DNA from: Uranotaenia lowii
Lineage: Eukaryota > Arthropoda > Insecta > Diptera > Culicidae
DNA: 64,000 nucleotides
Reading direction: 5' to 3'
Assembly: GCF_029784155.1 (NCBI RefSeq)
Contig: NC_073693.1
Location: forward strand, 285,234,875 to 285,298,874
A program made the translations under genes and the position numbers. Shown in pieces: positions 23,641 to 33,889 of the stretch (position 1 is its first letter; each line of letters starts with the position of its first letter). Below the pieces are notes generated by a model, which had not been told where the DNA came from, searched no databases, and worked only from the letters and a program-made list of their open reading frames with translations.

Positions 23641-24070
23641 TATTTTCGGATTCAGCGCCTGATTTTACATTCAAAATATAGGCCAGTCTATAAAATTAAC
23701 GACTTTTTTAAATTTTGTAAAGTAGTGTAGCCATGACAGTCTTTCTACATATCTTTTTTTTTTTTGGTTATTTTCACAGCTAAAATTATCTCTGAAAATT
23801 CATCAAGCTCTTATTTAGTGCAACTCATTTGTATTTGGATGGTATGAGATTTTATATAGAAATACTAGATTGCTAAAATCTGAGCATAAAAAATATCGCA
23901 ATTTGTTGTCTTAACAGCCAACGCTTTTGTTTGTGTAGAGCTATAACATTCCAAACTCGTATTTTGAACTCCCTTTTTCGATTTAGTATTTCAATGTTAA
24001 ATGATAGTAACTTTTTTCCTGGACTATGAGCCTATACTTGAACCCGAAATGCTTGCAAACTGTTCTTAAT
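23641..24070. other. AT-rich DNA, no feature seen
   Basis: No supported feature. Confidence 0.4.
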
Positions 24071-24375
24071 GACAAATTTCAAAATTTGATGACAGATTTG
24101 ACGCCATCGACACGAAGCTGACATGACCCTCTCAGAATTCAATGAAACTTTGTGGACATTAAGATCTTACCTAGTAAAGCAACTTGGCATTACACATATA
24201 ATATACGACGTGTTACAGGACACGACACTTGTCGTTCTTACTAAAATAAAAGGATTTAAAATTACCTTTCTTGTCGACCGGTTTCGGGCTCGATGTTGCC
24301 CATCTACAGGACTAGGTCCTGTAGATCCACTCTCCTGGTTTCCAGGTCCACTCTCGAAGTTGGTTAGCTAAACTT
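24070..24375 (-). mobile_element. Penelope-like terminal remnant
   Basis: The segment holds GTCGACCGGTTTCGGGC and GCCCATCTACAGGAC. Read on the minus strand this follows the hammerhead order (CTGTAGA, then GGGC/GCCC stem, then GAAAC). GTTGCCCATC next to CCGGTTTCGG is a phrase I know from Penelope-type terminal repeats in arthropods. No reverse transcriptase is found nearby. Confidence 0.35.
24273..24313 (-). ncRNA. Degenerate hammerhead-like motif
   Basis: Minus strand: CTGTAGAT, stem GGGC, internal loop CAACATCGA, GCCC, then GAAAC. One core base differs from CUGANGA (U where A6 is expected), so it is probably inactive. Confidence 0.35.
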
Positions 24376-24545
24376 CAGGTTATTCATCAAATCTCGTAAA
24401 CTTTCAGATAACTATCCTTTTGATTTGAAATATGTTATTTCTTTGCCGATGATTTAATTACTGTTCGTTCACAAGATTTTGACATTCAAAACAATATTTT
24501 TTTCAGCGAATTAGTTCTATCATAAATAATATTGATTTTTAAAAG

Positions 24546-25456
24546 TAGGGGAAAGGTTTCCTAAATGGGCCTATCGGGTTGATGTTTGATGAAATGGCTG
24601 ACTAGACAGCTTATATCTAACCAATGCATTTTGAGGGTGATACGCTTAGAACATAAGGCAAGAAAGAATTTTATGAATTTAGAAACTCAAAAAAAAAAAT
24701 TAAAAAATCATACAAGGTTTCGATACATTTTTATGTAATATTTCGACTTTTAAAAATTATACGTAAAGAAGCTTAAAACAAAAACTAGGATGGTTTTTGT
24801 TTCTTACTCAAATGAACTTAAGAAATTAAACATATTTCAGCTTTTGTGGAGGTTTAATAATGATTATATAGTGGAATAATAGAGTGTTTTTGTAAGCCCC
24901 CATCATGTTTGTAAAATGCCTCCATCCTAAAATAACAGGTTAAATAGAATAAATAAATGATTTTTATCATTGAACCTTCAAATCTAAGCTCTGAATAACA
25001 TCTTAAGAGAAAATTGAAGATCTTAAAACAGATTTGATAAAGTTTTTCTCATGGATGAACTGCCTCCATAGTATGGCAACACTAACTTTTGTTTTATTCC
25101 ATAAAATTATAATATACATAGATTCTTATAAAACTTCAGCTTTGTCGTACGGAAATTATTACTTTCTAGCAGTTTCAATGAAATTATACGGAAATATTGC
25201 CCAAAAAACATAAATTTTGTTCAAAACATAAATAGACGCATTTAGCCCGCACGGTTTGAGGTTCAGCATTTTAGACAACACTTATAATAAAATCATTTAC
25301 TAGGAAACAGAAGAAAATTTTAACATAAAAATTACTCCAATGTATAGAAAACAGATGCCTGCACACGTGTATATAGTTTTTGTACACATATTCGATGTGA
25401 TATTCGATTAAATCAGTGTTCTGCTTAATAGGCGCATATAGCCCGCTCCTCCCCTA
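24546..25456. mobile_element. TAGGGGA-type MITE
   Basis: Left end TAGGGGAAAGGTTTCCTAAA; the right end reversed is TAGGGGAGGAGCGGGCTATA. TA at both borders. 911 bp, non-coding, in the same terminus class as 6286-7135 and 12886-14115. Confidence 0.7.
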
Positions 25457-27119
25457 CGCACCTCAACCTGGACTCAATCCAACTCTTTTCAATTTAACAA
25501 GTGTATTGGAAAAGCCATCTTTAAACATCTTCAAACAATACCGAATACGAATTGGATTGTTTGTTTGTCATTATTGATGAACGTAAATACAGAGCAAGAT
25601 GCCAATTAATACGTTCGTCGCCAAGAGTGGGGAACAATAAATAGGCTAAATTTGAAAGGGTAAAACATCGATAAGGAGATATATTTTATATTTAAAATTA
25701 TCTCAGATTGTAACTATATTTTACTTCGTTTGGCGATGAACGTGTTAAAATATATTTGGATTTGGTTTAATTTTCATAAATATACATTTTTCTGTTAAAA
25801 CTTAGCAAAAAATAACAAATTGTAAAAATATAAATAGAAATAGAATTCAAGTTACGAATGGTTGAAGTTGTTGTAAAAGTATAATTTTTATTATGATGTT
25901 GATATGATCCGGTGTTTTTTTTACGATTTTTATACGACCATACTATTTTTCTAAGGCTATTCAAACTCCTTAATATTAAAACTAGAGTCCGCTTGAATGC
26001 TTTTCATACCAATTGCAATGATACATATGTAGTCAACAAAACCAAATCGGAAAACATTGAAAAATGTGTGGTGGAATTTAGAGCTTATGTTTCAAATACC
26101 GTACAGTTGATCTAAGCAAGCCTTGGTCAAGTGCGGTCATGTTTTTCTCGCACTTGCATTTTTTGCGTTTAAATTTTCGGGAAAATGAAAACTTTTAATA
26201 ATAATTTCTTACTGTAGTGAAGTTCGGTTTGTTCGAAATGTTCTTCGTCTGATTGTAGTAATGAGGAAAATATTTTTCTCGGATTCAAATTCCGAATTGG
26301 CGTCGTGCGTTATGGTTCTCCCGTTTCAATTGTTGGAGTGGATTGTGAAGTGAAGTTGTGAAGAGTGAAAACTAGAGAAAATAATAATTGAGGAAACGGC
26401 AGAAAACGGTCGGCAATCTGATTCAAGTGCGGCATCCTAATTTGCATTGCAGCAACAGCGAAAAAATCCCTATTCCTTTCAACCACTATACTGGTATGAA
26501 AAACGCAGGTTAACAACACGCGTCAAGTTAGAGTCATTTAACAGATTCCGGATGATATGCAAAAGAATTGAAGGAATTTCAAAGGACCGGAAGTGACAAT
26601 GCTCAGCAGCCAGGATAGTGGATGGTTGATTCATCGTAGCATCGATTCCATCATTTCAAGTTATCCATGAACTCAGTTGGTACAAACAATTGGTGAGCTT
26701 TTTCCATTTTTTTTTGTGTATTTGTGATATTTTGATAAATATTTTGTTCATCAATTTTATCTGCCAAGCAGGATTTCCTATAAACATAAATAACCCTTCC
26801 ATTACCTTTCTGAAACAGCATCTTTATACGTAGGGTCGTAAGAGTTCTCTGCACCTGACAAGTTTATTTTGCTGTTTCAGAATATTTATCCCTACATGAT
26901 TACATTGACTTGACACGGTGTGCATTACGGTACCAAACTAATCCTCAATAACAACACTTGAAATGAATATTGAATCCAGGTAGGTACTCATTTTGGCATC
27001 TTGTGTTGGGCTTGATTATTTGTTGTACCTTGTGTATCAGCCAATTCAAGATGTGTGGAGTCACCCAATGCTATGCTTATGTTTCAAATACCGTACAGTT
27101 TTGATAATTTAAAAATTGT
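25457..27119. other. Non-coding DNA with a 26 bp direct repeat
   Basis: No gene is seen. An exact 26 bp sequence starting GCTTATGTTTCAAATACC occurs at 26083-26108 and again at 27075-27100. The 966 bp between the copies has no open frame of note and no transposon ends. Confidence 0.5.
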
Positions 27120-27420
27120 AATTGTATTTTTTTTTGTATTCAGTGAGGGTAATCTTTTTTGTAAAATTATGTGGGGCCCTCAGAGCCAGGGGTATAAGTG
27201 AAAAAATGATCGATTTTGAGTAAATAATTTCCAACGATTCTCTATGTTTCAAATAATATTTGGTGATTTTTTCAGGTTTTTTTAAAATTATATTCACATA
27301 CTTTTACGTTCGAAAGAAAATTGCAAATGTTCGAAAAAGGTATGGAAAATGACCAAAAACAACAATTAAAATGCGTGTTTACTCGAAATTAGGTTTTATA
27401 AACTTCAACCCCTTTGGCTT
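27120..27420. repeat. Diverged relative of the hAT element at 44249
   Basis: TTTTTCAGGTTT, CGTTCGAAAGAAAA, GGAAAATGA and AAATTAGGTTT appear in the same order as at 44390-44520 of the hAT-like element. Termini are not recognisable. Confidence 0.4.
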
Positions 27421-27868
27421 AAATTAATTCAAAGAGATTTACAGATCTGTGTTTTGAATTGAAGTAGTGAAGATTAAGATATATTAGTTAAAATGATATA
27501 TGAGGACCAAGAAATATGTTCAATTTCAAGGTTTTTGCAAAACAAGCTTCATGAGCCACATAAAGTTGATGGCCCGTGGGTCATGTTTTGGCCACCCATG
27601 TTATAATTGATGAGTGTTGCAAAATAGAACATTCAAATTCTTTTCGTAGCGTTTCTTTATTGGAATTTTTTGGTTTTGAAGATTCTTTTTCGTTTTTCAA
27701 TTTTACTCTAATTTTTGGAGAAAAACACATTTTTTTTATCAAATACAATGTTTTAACCAGTTTTTTGAAAAAAAAATCAAGTCTAAGTTATATATCACGG
27801 AATAACAATAATTTTCCTTGCTCAATCTAATCCATTTTCCCAATTTAAATTGTGTAAATGTTCAGTAA

Positions 27869-27873
27869 GTAAG
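27869..27873. other. Target-site duplication of Copia element (left)
   Basis: GTAAG directly borders the LTR and is repeated at 31724-31728. Confidence 0.85.
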
Positions 27874-28288
27874 TGTTGAAAACGCAGGTTTCAGTGGTGG
27901 AATATAGTTATCTTTATTCATGTTTCGTCTGTGAGGTCAGTAGAATACAACTATATTAATTAGCGATAGCTAATTGTCACTTCTACATCTTATATTCCCT
28001 AACCGGGAAAGTACTCATTTCTCAATGAGTACTTTGATATTCTTACCCAGAATATCTGGCAACACTGTTGTGTTACCACGAATCCAATTTGTGTTGTCTC
28101 GCTTGACCGTGTGATGATGTAAACATTTATACCGTGTTTACCATCATCAGCTGTCATCTTCAATCATCACCGCTATTGTTTCAATTGCGAATTGACTCAA
28201 AGCATGCGGAACCAAAACAAACTGTTTTGGTTCTGCTCGTGGGAGCAGAAGTTGCTGCTTGCTGCAAAGAAAACCGTAAGTTTCAACA
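27874..28288 (-). repeat. Copia 3' LTR
   Basis: 415 bp, TG...CA ends, nearly identical to 31309-31723. Differences seen: T/G in GGAATAT versus GGAATAG near the start, and T/C in CGAATCC versus CGAACCC. Confidence 0.93.
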
Positions 28289-28684
28289 CCTCCCCTCAAT
28301 TCGCAGATTGAGAATGCTGAACAGCTTCGCGTGCCTCGCCCTTGGTAACGCCTTCGTGAATGCATCAGCTGGCTGATCCTCAGTGGAGATGTGTCGCAAA
28401 GATAGCTGACCGCTTCTTATGATGTCTCTGATGAAAGCATACTTCACATCCAGATGCTTCATCCGCTGATGAGTCCGCGCCTCTTCCAGATACTGGATGC
28501 AAGGGATGTTGTCCTCCATTAACTTGAAAGGAGTGCTAACCACACCCAATTCACCAAGGAAGTTTGTTAACCACAAACCTTCCTTGACCGCATGGCAAGG
28601 GGCTCCTATCTCAGCTTCGGTCGATGACAGACTGACCGTCTGCTGACGTTTCGTTGGCCACGAAACTAGATTCCCGAAGATCAT
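28283..28684 (-). pseudogene. Copia RNase H domain
   Basis: C-terminal end of the Copia polyprotein. Blocks: VSWPTKRQQTVSLSSTEAE (the hallmark SSTEAE with catalytic residues), HLDVKYAFIRDIIRSG and the final QPADAFTKALP, which is nearly invariant in Ty1/Copia pol. The reading runs to the PPT. The usual STKRQ-to-SSTEAEY tyrosine is isoleucine here (EAEI). Upstream frame continuity to the RT remnant at 28709-29008 is broken by a short shift. Confidence 0.92.
28289..28302 (-). other. Polypurine tract
   Basis: Minus strand GAATTGAGGGGAGG abuts the 3' LTR, where plus-strand DNA synthesis would start. Confidence 0.75.
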
Positions 28685-29008
28685 GTAAGCGTAACCTGAT
28701 ACAGATCTTCAATCATCGGAGTCGTTGACAAAATCTGCATCAGCATATCCGATGAGTGGTTCCAATTTCGCGTTTCTGCGGTATACCAACGCCATATCGG
28801 TCATACGTCGATGGTATCGCAGAATACGCTGCAGGCCTCGCCAGTGGCTATCCGCCGGGCTGGCCTGGTATTTACTTAGTGCGCTAACCGCTGCACAAAT
28901 ATCTGGCCTCGATGATATCGCCAGATACTGCAAACAACCGATAAATTCTTTGAACGGCTGTTCGGTGATAACCTCACAATCATTCATCTTCGTCCAGTGA
29001 ACGTTCAT
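28685..29008 (-). pseudogene. Copia RT C-terminal region
   Basis: Blocks EFIGCLQYLAISSRPDICAA and VSALSKYQASPADSHWRGLQ, followed by RILRYHRRMTDMAL and IGYADADFVNDSDD, form the conserved stretch between the RT thumb and RNase H of Ty1/Copia pol (usually YRSAIGSLMYL...RPDI...LKRILRYL...GYSDADWAGD). The catalytic RT palm (YVDD) is absent. Confidence 0.9.
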
Positions 29009-29169
29009 GCCACGAAACCTGTGACCTAGAGTTCACTGGACCTAGAGCCAACCACCTCCCATGCCGCGTATTTCTCCAGGGCTTTTTTTTTCGATAGCTG
29101 TCTTCCAGAAGACCCATGTGTACGAAACATAGAATGGGTTTCCTGTAACATGGGTTAAGCTAACCGCTT

Positions 29170-29372
29170 CCTATATCTCGCTCTCATCCAGGGCTGCTTG
29201 ATAGTTGCTTAGTACGCCAACCGCAGCACTGATGTTCGGCCTCGAAAACTGCAAAAAGGGATGAATCATCCTAAGGGATGAAAATCCCGGAAAAAAAAAA
29301 AAAAAGAAAACTGCAAACAACCGATCAAATCGTTGAACAGCTGCTCAGTGATAACCTCACTTCGTTAAGCCC
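29170..29372 (-). pseudogene. Second, diverged copy of Copia RT C-terminal segment
   Basis: Sequence at 29195-29240 and 29305-29360 parallels 28860-28985 (CGGCCTCGA, ACTGCAAACAACCGATCAAA and GTGATAACCTCAC occur in both). It is split by an A-rich insert at about 29255-29310. It is a partial duplication inside the element, or a recombinant between two related elements. Confidence 0.6.
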
Positions 29373-29871
29373 GAATCTCGTTCCTTTCATAGCTGCGGTG
29401 GTCTTCCGAAAAAAAGCAATCCCTTTGGCCCTTGAGCTTGCTGACGATTCGAAGTTGCTCTTTCTCATCATCAGCGGCTACGTTAGCCACGTAGCGTTGA
29501 TTAGCTTCTCCTATTCGCTGACTGCGTCTCTGGGCCGGTTCGGGATTGACGGTTTCTTGATCATCATCGTCATCTTCGCCATCGCTACTCTCGTAGTCGC
29601 TCTCGTCTCGCGCCATATGCTGACTGCCACCGGAACCGATGATTGGTTGATTCCGGAGGCTGATAACCCCAGCACGCGAACGCATAGCATATATTGCATG
29701 TTGTTTTCTGGTAACCCCAGATAAACAATCTCTTATTGCTAACCGGGCCCTTTCTCGGTGGCTTCGTGAATTAGCTATACTTCGATCAACAGAAATCAAG
29801 AGGTGAATGAATTCGCTAGCGACTAACGGCGCTGAAACCACCTCCTTCGAAGCACCCGAAACATTAACCAT
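29365..29871 (-). pseudogene. Copia pol linker (acidic region before RT), partial
   Basis: Open frame of 168 residues with an acidic run (ESDYESSDGEDDDDDQE) followed by RRSQRIGEANQRYVAN. An acidic, RRS-R-containing segment is typical of the variable stretch between integrase and RT in Copia polyproteins. No integrase DDE core is visible. The first ~45 bases overlap the end of the repeat ORF in another frame. The assignment is by position and composition only. Confidence 0.5.
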
Positions 29872-31304
29872 CCGCCGGAAGCAAGCTTGCGCATACTAAC
29901 CGCAGCGCAGCTACTAAGCACGAGAATAATCGTCTCGACTTGCAGCTTCATGGCTTTCCGCTCCGTTGCTTTAACGCTTCGAGCGCTCCTTAAAACCGGA
30001 GGGCAACGTTCAGCTGCATGCGACCCATCTGGATCGAATATAGTGCTGAAGTATTTGGCAACTAACCGTCGCCCAAAACATCTCCGCCAAAGCCACAGAA
30101 AAATCCTTCTGTAAGCTTGGATAAGCTCACGCGTACTGATCGCAGCGTAGCTCCATATCACGAGAGTAACCCTCTCGGCAAACAGCTTCTTCCAATCTCC
30201 GATACGGGCTAATCCTCCATCTGGAGCATTCGGACCTGACCAATCCTGGTTACAGATCCCGAGAGTCCTCCTCCCGGCCGTCGGAAATAAACTCACGCTG
30301 CTTACCGCAGCGCGGTTTGTGTCGGCATCGAGAGTAACCCTCTCGGAACCCGACTTCCATGCCTCGAACTCCATTGGCACCTTCTGGCTGACCTGGAGTA
30401 TCTCCTGGCCTCTGCACTGCCGATTCTCTACGCTGGTGATCCTCTGCGCTTGGATCAGTTCAAAACTTCTGACCACAGCGCACAACAAGAGCACGAGAGT
30501 AACCCTCTCGGCTATTAGCACCACCCAATTAATCCGGCGTGTTGCTGCAGCTGGACCTTTCCTCCCCTGCGCAGCCCAATTGCGGATCCTGAAACTCCTC
30601 CTTGCCGTCGGAAATGAAACCATGCTGCTAACCGCAGCGCGGTTCGTGTCGGCATCGAGAGTTACCCTCTCGGAACCCGACTTCCCGGCCTCGAACTTCA
30701 GTGGCACCTTCTGGCTGACCTGAAGCATCTCGTGGCATCTGCGCTGACGATCCTCTGCGCTGGTGGTTTTCTGCGATTGGATCAGCTCATAACTGCTGAC
30801 CACAGCGCACAACCACAGCACGAGAGTAACCCTCTCGGCTATCAGCTCCACCCAATGTTTCCGGGGTGGATATATCGACCTTCGCGCTGTACCATCTCGG
30901 TTGCGGATCCAGGGACTCCTCCCGGCCGTCGGTCGTGAGCTCACGCTTGCTAACCGCAACGTGGCTCGTGACGGCATCGAGAGTAACCCTCTCAATCCGC
31001 GAACCTCCCCGGGCTCTGGCGATACCTCCTGGCTGGCCGTGGACTCTTGGCTGCCTGGTCTCTGCCCTGGCTGGTCCATCTCCGCTGGCTCGGAGACCCT
31101 AGGTTGGCTCGTCTCGGCGCTGGTTGGTCCAACATCAGCTGGCTGGCCCTCTTCGGTGGTCCTCTGGCTGGTGGCTGGCTCCTCGACCTGGCTGGTCCTA
31201 CAGCGCTGGCTGCTGAAGCACTTGCTAACCGCAAGTCTGGTAAACTTGAGAGTACCCCTCCCACTAACTCGTATTTCCAAAAATCCAGACGTATCTGGGC
31301 CCAT
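29823..31304 (-). CDS. Repeat ORF of 493 residues inside Copia element (unknown function)
   Basis: I do not recognise this protein. It starts with an ATG inside the PBS, just after the 5' LTR, in the place where gag should be. The first ~130 residues are Ser/Pro/Gln-rich. Then two alternating modules of about 54 residues repeat: module A (AERVTLVLxLCAVV, then ELIQ...VSQKVP) and module B (SERVTLDADTNRAAVSS...FPTA). Three full A modules and two in-frame B modules are clear, with an older A-like stretch (VETIILVLSSCAAVS) at the end. Module A has a short hydrophobic run that might contact membrane. Each module is marked in DNA by the hairpin CGAGAG-TAACC-CTCTCG. Distances between hairpins are 240, 168, 165, 162 and 165 bp, all multiples of three. 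The next, 157, is not, and there the frame of the repeat changes. This favours a coding past, but expression is unproven. Confidence 0.5.
   Translation of the reverse strand: MGPDTSGFLEIRVSGRGTLKFTRLAVSKCFSSQRCRTSQVEEPATSQRTTEEGQPADVGPTSAETSQPRVSEPAEMDQPGQRPGSQESTASQEVSPEPGEVRGLRGLLSMPSRATLRLASVSSRPTAGRSPWIRNRDGTARRSIYPPRKHWVELIAERVTLVLWLCAVVSSYELIQSQKTTSAEDRQRRCHEMLQVSQKVPLKFEAGKSGSERVTLDADTNRAAVSSMVSFPTARRSFRIRNWAAQGRKGPAAATRRINWVVLIAERVTLVLLLCAVVRSFELIQAQRITSVENRQCRGQEILQVSQKVPMEFEAWKSGSERVTLDADTNRAAVSSVSLFPTAGRRTLGICNQDWSGPNAPDGGLARIGDWKKLFAERVTLVIWSYAAISTRELIQAYRRIFLWLWRRCFGRRLVAKYFSTIFDPDGSHAAERCPPVLRSARSVKATERKAMKLQVETIILVLSSCAAVSMRKLASGGWLMFRVLRRRWFQRR
29921..30994 (-). repeat. Tandem array with periodic hairpins (7 sites)
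   Basis: CGAGAGTAACCCTCTCG or close variants start at 29921, 30161, 30329, 30494, 30656, 30821 and 30978. Odd and even units differ in flanks (CAGCACGAGAG... versus GGCATCGAGAG...), giving a higher-order period of 327 bp. Each unit also carries a CTAACCGCAGCGC-like block upstream of the hairpin. Confidence 0.85.
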
Positions 31305-31308
31305 AACC
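31295..31308 (-). other. Primer-binding site (initiator tRNA-Met anticodon arm)
   Basis: Minus strand GGTTATGGGCCCAG is directly adjacent to the 5' LTR and complementary to CUGGGCCCAUAACC of insect initiator tRNA. This is the copia-specific half-tRNA primer site. Confidence 0.85.
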
Positions 31309-31723
31309 TGTTGAAAACGCAGGTTTCAGTGGTGGAATAGAGTTATCTTTATTCATGTTTCGTCTGTGAGGTCAGTAGAATACAACTATATTAATTAGCG
31401 ATAGCTAATTGTCACTTCTACATCTTATATTCCCTAACCGGGAAAGTACTCATTTCTCAATGAGTACTTTGATATTCTTACCCAGAATATCTGGCAACAC
31501 TGTTGTGTTACCACGAACCCAATTTGTGTTGTCTCGCTTGACCGTGTGATGATGTAAACATTTATACCGTGTTTACCATCATCAGCTGTCATCTTCAATC
31601 ATCACCGCTATTGTTTCAATTGCGAATTGACTCAAAGCATGCGGAACCAAAACAAACTGTTTTGGTTCTGCTCGTGGGAGCAGAAGTTGCTGCTTGCTGC
31701 AAAGAAAACCGTAAGTTTCAACA
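31309..31723 (-). repeat. Copia 5' LTR
   Basis: 415 bp partner of 27874-28288, flanked outside by GTAAG (31724-31728). Confidence 0.93.
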
Positions 31724-31739
31724 GTAAGCACATTTTATT

Positions 31740-31830
31740 GGCTTCGAGAATTCCCGGGATATTTTAGCGTTTTCCGGGATTCAGGATTTCCCAAATTATT
31801 TTTATTCCCGGGAATCTCGGTCAAGAAATC
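31740..31830. repeat. CCCGGGA-rich short repeat
   Basis: GAATTCCCGGGATATTTTAG, TTTTCCGGGATTCAGG and ATTCCCGGGAATCTC form irregular palindromic repeats of a kind common in mosquito DNA. No coding role. Confidence 0.4.
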
Positions 31831-31837
31831 TCGAGGA

Positions 31838-32000
31838 ATACACTCTAATGCGGAGCTGGAAAAGGCAGTTAAACGAGCTTGTAGACGAGACAAGAGAGCC
31901 TGGACAAACTCCCAGGCTGAACAGAGAGAAAAAGCCGTCGCCAACGGATGAGATCTTAACCGAATCGATTGACTGTGGACCAAACTAAGGATTGCCGTGG
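31838..32000 (+). pseudogene. RTE-clade LINE fragment
   Basis: 31845-31960 is nearly identical to 63547-63645 of the RTE element at the window end (AGCTGGAAAAGGCAGTTAAA and AGAGAGCCTGGACAAACTCC are shared). It encodes a basic ELEKAVKRACRRDKRAW stretch between endonuclease and RT. It is an isolated fragment. Confidence 0.85.
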
Positions 32001-33100
32001 AATCCTTCGACAATGAAGCCAATGAACGGCCTTGACCTGGCTGACATTTGTTCTGCTTGTTCAAAGACAACAAGCCATGCAGAACAAACTCGACGACCTA
32101 ACCGAAAGCTGTAAGTTTAAAACCAACCACCCCACCGGCGTTACAGGGACTCCCTTTATTAGGCCTCAGGGTGGCTCGCTTACCAAAAGAAATCGCAGGG
32201 AGTTCGAACTTTGACCTCAGGAAAACCCCAAAAATGCACTTCTTAAACTTTATTTGACAATTGCCACAACAATATGGATATGCGCAAACTAGTAATGACT
32301 AGATAGTTACGGTACCTTTAAGGTCGGTTGGGTTTTGAAGATGGCGGAGCTTCGACGAGGGCGACGCCTCTGCTGCTGACCAACTGCTTTGTCGGTCCAA
32401 TTCCTACCGGAAACCGGGATGTTCTTTCCGGGAAACTCGGCTACGAGGACGAAGGAGCTGGTTGGAGAGCTTGATTGGTCGATCCGAGTGTTGTCAACCA
32501 ATGATCACCCGGATGGTAACGGCTATCTCGGGCAATCGTGGCCAAACCAAGGCTGATTCAGGGACCAGGGATCAGGGACAAAGGTTGGCTTCTGTCCCGC
32601 CAAATGGTTTCTTTGGCCAAAACTTAGGGGTCCTGTTGATGAATCAGGCGTTAGTGTTCCGGAAAGGAACAAAATGGCGGTTCGGCGTCTCCTGGCTTAC
32701 CTGGTGTCTGGCTTTTATCACTTAGATATAGATTTTGTGCACTTTGTACTTCGCAGTTTTGTGGTACTATTGGAAGTGAGCCAGCACCAGGTAGTCGCCT
32801 TTGACCGTCCTTGAACCGCGAGTACCGGTCGTTGCTCTCCCATTATGGCGGACACGATCGCTTCGCCTTCGGCAACTCGTCGGGCGTCGCTACCGATCGG
32901 GTGGTTACCAAGCAGCGTGGGTTACCGTGAATGGCCCTCTGGTTGTCAGGTGTTGAAGCTTCCTGGCTGCATACTGGTGGCTTGTGGCGCTGTCGACGGC
33001 TTTGAAGACTACATTATTTGGGGAAAACCATCACCCATCATTTTCCCTCACTGCGATATTAAAAAACTACAATTAACCGCGACAAATCACTACAACCTCG
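32001..33100. other. Unclassified GC-richer segment between RTE fragments
   Basis: No frame shows known motifs, although frames of about 60-90 codons exist. It may be part of another element inserted into, or joined to, the RTE copy. I could not find clear termini. Confidence 0.35.
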
Positions 33101-33850
33101 ATGGAAGTGTTATCTGACGCTTACAAAGCTCCGAAGCAGTAGGTCTCAAAGTCCATGTCGGAAAGACTAAGACGATGGAAATCAACACAGAAAATCGTTC
33201 CAATTTCGAGGTAGCTGGGCAACATGTTGAGAAAGTGGAGTGCTTCCAGTATCTTGGTAGCCAGATAACGCCTAATGGTGGTAACGGAAAAGACATCGAA
33301 ACCCGGAATAGTAAGGCCCGATTTGCATTTGCGAGTCTCCGAAGCATCTGGCGGTCACGCCAGATCTCTCTACGATCGAAAATACGAATCTTCAAATCAA
33401 ACGTCAAATCCGTATTGTTGTACGGGTGTTAAACATGGTGCACAAATGCGATGACGACGCGAATACTGCAAGTGTTTGTGAATCGCTGCCTGCGGAACGT
33501 CATCCGCGCTTGGAGGCCTGGCAACTGGATCTCAAACGTGGAATTACATCGTGGTATTCGTGGTGTCATTACATGGCGCTGGAAATTGAGATTCGGGAAC
33601 GTAAGTGAAGATGGATTGGGCACACGCTGCGAAGAGATGAAAACGAGTTTCCCAAAGAGGCGCTTGACTGGAATCCAGACGGGCATCGAAGAAAAGGCAG
33701 GCCCAGAAGCTCGTGGCGGCGTTGTCTAAATCCGCACAGTTGACGAAAACTTTGGCTGGCAGCAAGTGAAGACGCTGGCTCCGGATCGCCAGCAGTGGAG
33801 ATCTTTTATCTCAGCCCTATGCGTCGGATAATCGGCGTCAGACCCTTAGG
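33101..33850 (+). pseudogene. RTE-clade LINE, C-terminal end of ORF
   Basis: Last part of an RTE reverse transcriptase and its C-terminal region. Blocks: AVGLKVHVGKTKTMEI near 33140, the primer-grip block VECFQYLGSQITPNGG near 33235, IFKSNVKSVLLYGC near 33390 (with a stop replacing the E of the usual YGCETW), VFVNRCLRNVIRAWRP near 33470, LDWNPDGHRR-like codons near 33665 and DRQQWRSFISALCVG near 33788, ending at TAA 33830. Several shifts break it. The catalytic palm is not present here. It is of the same family as 61384-64000. Confidence 0.88.
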
Positions 33851-33889
33851 ACCCTCGGGAATATCTATTTCGGCCCGCTTCAAAAAGGT

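Larger units (their letters stand above)
27874..31723 (-). mobile_element. Copia-type LTR retrotransposon, internally deleted
   Basis: A 3,850 bp element in minus orientation, bounded by 415 bp LTRs (TGTTGA...TCAACA) and a GTAAG 5-bp TSD. Next to the 5' LTR is GGTTATGGGCCCAG, complementary to the anticodon arm of initiator tRNA-Met, the half-tRNA priming known for copia. Next to the 3' LTR is a purine tract. The order on the minus strand is LTR, PBS, repeat ORF, acidic pol linker, RT end, RNase H, PPT, LTR. Gag, protease, integrase and most of the RT are missing. The two LTRs differ at only two positions that I could find, so insertion is recent relative to most of the window. Confidence 0.93.

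Noticed and set aside
26970..26990. Possible splice donor (CCAGGTAGGT) of a host exon
   Set aside because: Neither adjoining side has a supported reading frame, so a single donor-like match is not evidence.
28725..31314. Plus-strand frames across the Copia interior (for example 29278-29724, 30319-30723)
   Set aside because: They oppose the pol and repeat ORFs; LTR orientation, PBS and PPT all show that the element reads on the minus strand.
27874..31723. Gypsy/errantivirus with envelope gene (because of the hydrophobic modules)
   Set aside because: RNase H (SSTEAE, QPADAFTKALP), 5-bp TSD and initiator-tRNA anticodon PBS are Copia features; the hydrophobic runs are too short and repetitive for an envelope protein.
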